Assembly (NCBI GenBank): GCA_004552515.1
Contig: SFOF01000197.1
Coordinates: 1-7,015, forward strand
DNA from: Clostridiales bacterium
GTDB taxonomy: Bacteria; Bacillota; Clostridia; Christensenellales; Aristaeellaceae
Reading direction: 5' to 3'
Length of the DNA stretch: 7,015 bases
Below are positions 5,743-7,015 of the stretch, piece after piece. The translations under genes were made by a program, and so were the position numbers. The notes under the pieces were generated by a model that saw nothing but the letters and a program-made list of their open reading frames with translations, made no database searches and was not told the origin of the DNA. How positions within the stretch are numbered: the stretch's first letter is position 1; each line of letters opens with the position of its first letter.

Positions 5743-7015
5743 GTTTTCCGAACGGGCACGGGCTATGACGCGCACCGGCTCGTCGAGGGACGCGATCTGG
5801 TGCTGTGCGGCGTGACCGTGCCTTATGAGAAGGGGCTGCTCGGCCATTCGGACGCGGATGTGGCCGTCCACGCGCTGATGGACGCGCTGCTCGGCGCGGC
5901 GGCGTTGGGGGACATCGGCTGCCATTTCCCGGACAGCGATATGCGCTATAAGGGCATTTCGTCGATGAGGCTGCTGGGGCGCGTCATGGCGCTGCTGAAC
6001 GAGCGCGGCTTCAGGCCGGTCAACGCCGACGTGACCATCGTGGCGCAGCGGCCGAAGCTCTCGCTGACGAACCTGCTCGACGGCAGCTTTACGTCGGATC
6101 TGGAGGCCTATGACTCCGATCAGTTCGTCGGGCGCGACGGCTGGGTCTCGCTGAAGCTGGCCTACGACAAGCTTTTGGGCGCGAAGGAGGAGAACGGCGT
6201 TTACCTCTGCAAGGACGGCTACCTCATGGAGAAGCAGGACGCGCCGGACACGGAGCAGCTGAGCCGGAACGAGCAGGCGATGCGCGATTTCGCGGCGGCC
6301 TTTCCGGATGTCAGGATGCACGCGGCGATCATCCCGAACGCCGTGACGGTCTGCGCCGATAAGCTCCCGAAAAACGCACCCGTGACCGACCAGAGGCGCC
6401 AGCTCAAGGAGCTGAAAAACGCGCTCGAGGGATTGGATTTCATCGACGTGACCAAGGCGCTCTGCGCCCACGGCGACGAGGAGCTGTTTTACCGCACCGA
6501 CCACCACTGGACGAGCCTCGGCGCGAGATATGCCTTCGAGGCAATGGCGCCCTCTCTGGGGCTGAAATCGGCCTCGGCCTCGACGGAATACGACGTTTAC
6601 CGCGTGAGCAATTCCTTTGAGGGTACGCTGGCCTCGCGCAGCGGCAGCCACGCCGTGCGCGACGCGATCGATATCTACGCGCCGAAGACCGACGTGGACT
6701 ATGTCGTCTCCATCCCGGACGAGCAGAAGACGAGCTGCTCGATCTATTCCAGCGAGGCGCTCGAGGGCAAGGATCAGTATGCGGTGTTCCTCGGCGGCAA
6801 CCATCCGCAGGTCGACATCCGTACCACGGCCGACACCGGCAGAACGCTGCTGATCTTCAAGGATTCCTATGCCAACTGTCTGGTGCAGTTCCTCCTGCCC
6901 TATTACGACCGCATCATCCTGATCGACGCGCGGTATTATTATGACGGCGCGCCCGCGCTGCTGAACCGCGAGGGCGTGACGGATGTGCTGTATCTTTATA
7001 ATTTGAACACGTTTC
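5062..7015 (+). CDS. ispDF: Single open frame: IspD - truncated IspF - DHHW-family protein (3' end outside window; probably chimeric)
   Basis: From the ATG at 5062 the frame runs 651 codons to the window end with no stop. It encodes IspD (about residues 1-227), IspF (about 229-333, truncated) and then a DHHW/AlgX-like protein (from about 328-334 on). A SD-like AGGGTG (5051-5056) precedes the start, which overlaps the rqcP stop in ATGA. IspD-IspF fusions are a known bifunctional form in the methylerythritol phosphate (MEP) isoprenoid pathway, so that part is plausible. A cytosolic IspF running into an exported envelope protein is not: DHHW proteins normally begin with their own membrane anchor or signal, which is missing here. 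GC content and codon use show no evident change at the join, consistent with both halves coming from one genome. I treat 5062-about 6060 as the front of a genuine ispDF gene and the rest as part of another gene joined to it, by misassembly or by deletion. Confidence 0.8.
   Translation, partial: MSGAVWAVVVAAGRGTRFGQPYNKVFHPLDGKSVLFRCMRALEESACFDGAVLVLSDQDEEAYRALIAGEGESPLIRARCRGGRTRQESVLNGLRLVPEDAEIVAIHDAARPFVTGRVIRETIESARRYGSGVPGRPIVDTVKLLDESGCAVETPPRERLCAVQTPQTFRLRDIRAAHERAQDEGFAATDDAALYEKYVGRVHIVMNEDCAVNIKVTTPRDLPERACVFRTGTGYDAHRLVEGRDLVLCGVTVPYEKGLLGHSDADVAVHALMDALLGAAALGDIGCHFPDSDMRYKGISSMRLLGRVMALLNERGFRPVNADVTIVAQRPKLSLTNLLDGSFTSDLEAYDSDQFVGRDGWVSLKLAYDKLLGAKEENGVYLCKDGYLMEKQDAPDTEQLSRNEQAMRDFAAAFPDVRMHAAIIPNAVTVCADKLPKNAPVTDQRRQLKELKNALEGLDFIDVTKALCAHGDEELFYRTDHHWTSLGARYAFEAMAPSLGLKSASASTEYDVYRVSNSFEGTLASRSGSHAVRDAIDIYAPKTDVDYVVSIPDEQKTSCSIYSSEALEGKDQYAVFLGGNHPQVDIRTTADTGRTLLIFKDSYANCLVQFLLPYYDRIILIDARYYYDGAPALLNREGVTDVLYLYNLNTF
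5746..6060 (+). other. ispF: IspF domain, C-terminally truncated: 2-C-methyl-D-erythritol 2,4-cyclodiphosphate synthase
   Basis: About 105 of the usual roughly 155-160 residues are visible. The metal-binding set is present: D236 and H238 in GTGYDAHRL, and H270 in AVHALMDALLGAAALGDIG. H262 of LLGHSDADV and the FPDSD segment are also there, and the stretch ends with VNADVTIVAQRPKL (to residue 333). Everything after this is missing, including the TTTEKLGFTGRGEGI-type segment that contacts the CDP part of the substrate and lies at the trimer interface. As written, the domain should not fold into an active trimer. Confidence 0.92.
6043..7015 (+). other. DHHW-family (AlgX/SGNH-hydrolase-like) envelope protein, N-terminus and last residues missing
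   Basis: From about residue 328 the translation matches DHHW proteins: AQRPKLSLTNLLDGSFTSD, then DQFVGRDGW, then N-G-V-Y-L-C-K-D-G-Y-L. The name-giving T-D480-H481-H482-W483 follows, then S-F-E-G-T-L-A-S-R-S-G, then K600-D601-S602-Y-A-N with the nucleophile-like serine, and TDVLYLYNLNTF at the edge. DHHW and AlgX-type proteins are SGNH-like and often partner MBOAT acyltransferases in O-acetylation of exported polymers; that role is inferred from the family. The usual N-terminal membrane anchor or signal peptide is absent because the frame comes from ispF. Only a few C-terminal residues are probably missing. Confidence 0.85.

Noticed and set aside
4819..6804. A 661-codon open frame on the minus strand
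   Set aside because: It lies opposite rqcP and the ispD-ispF-DHHW frame, whose family motifs are unmistakable. Its translation is rich in Arg, His, Ala and Val without any recognised domain, as expected antisense to GC-rich genes.

Overview
The window looks like chromosomal DNA of a GC-rich, endospore-forming member of the Firmicutes (Clostridia in the broad sense). The main reasons are a clear spoVT gene, the spore-linked neighbourhood spoVT / mazG / hup / rqcP, strong AAAGGAG-type ribosome binding sites, and a perfect TTGACA-N17-TATAAT promoter. Placement below class level is not possible from this sequence alone. No rRNA, tRNA, CRISPR array or insertion sequence was seen.

Layout. (1) 3-1235 and 1249-2370, plus strand: the end of an HlyD/MFP-type membrane-fusion (adaptor) protein, followed closely by a four-helix membrane protein with a MacB-like extracellular domain. 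Together they look like part of an ABC-type export or envelope system whose ATPase is not in the window. (2) 2374-2424: a perfect 14-bp inverted repeat that can serve as a terminator for both converging genes. (3) 2430-2984, minus strand: spoVT, a late forespore regulator, with a plausible sigma-G-type promoter at 3018-3047. (4) 2985-3168: a divergent promoter region, with the consensus housekeeping promoter reading rightwards. (5) 3190-4455 mazG (YabN-type), 4479-4742 hup (HU), a terminator at 4758-4794, and 4823-5065 rqcP: a nucleotide-pool, nucleoid and ribosome-rescue cluster related to the yabN-yabO region of Bacillus. (6) From 5062, overlapping rqcP by 4 bases, one reading frame runs to the window end with no stop. 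It encodes a complete IspD, then an IspF fused directly to it, but IspF breaks off after the conserved motif AQRPKL. The same frame continues as a DHHW-family (AlgX/SGNH-like) envelope protein.

The most notable point is the ispF-to-DHHW switch near 6043-6060. The motif AQRPKL fits both families: the conserved IspF segment and the usual N-terminal 'NR-LAQ-P-LS' segment of DHHW proteins. The join therefore sits in a short sequence that two unrelated genes could share. An assembly chimera or a short-homology deletion explains this better than a new functional fusion, but the frame is intact and it should be tested. Smaller oddities are a mazG product with an eroded methylase motif and a shortened second MazG repeat, and an export-type permease with an atypical C-terminal membrane domain.
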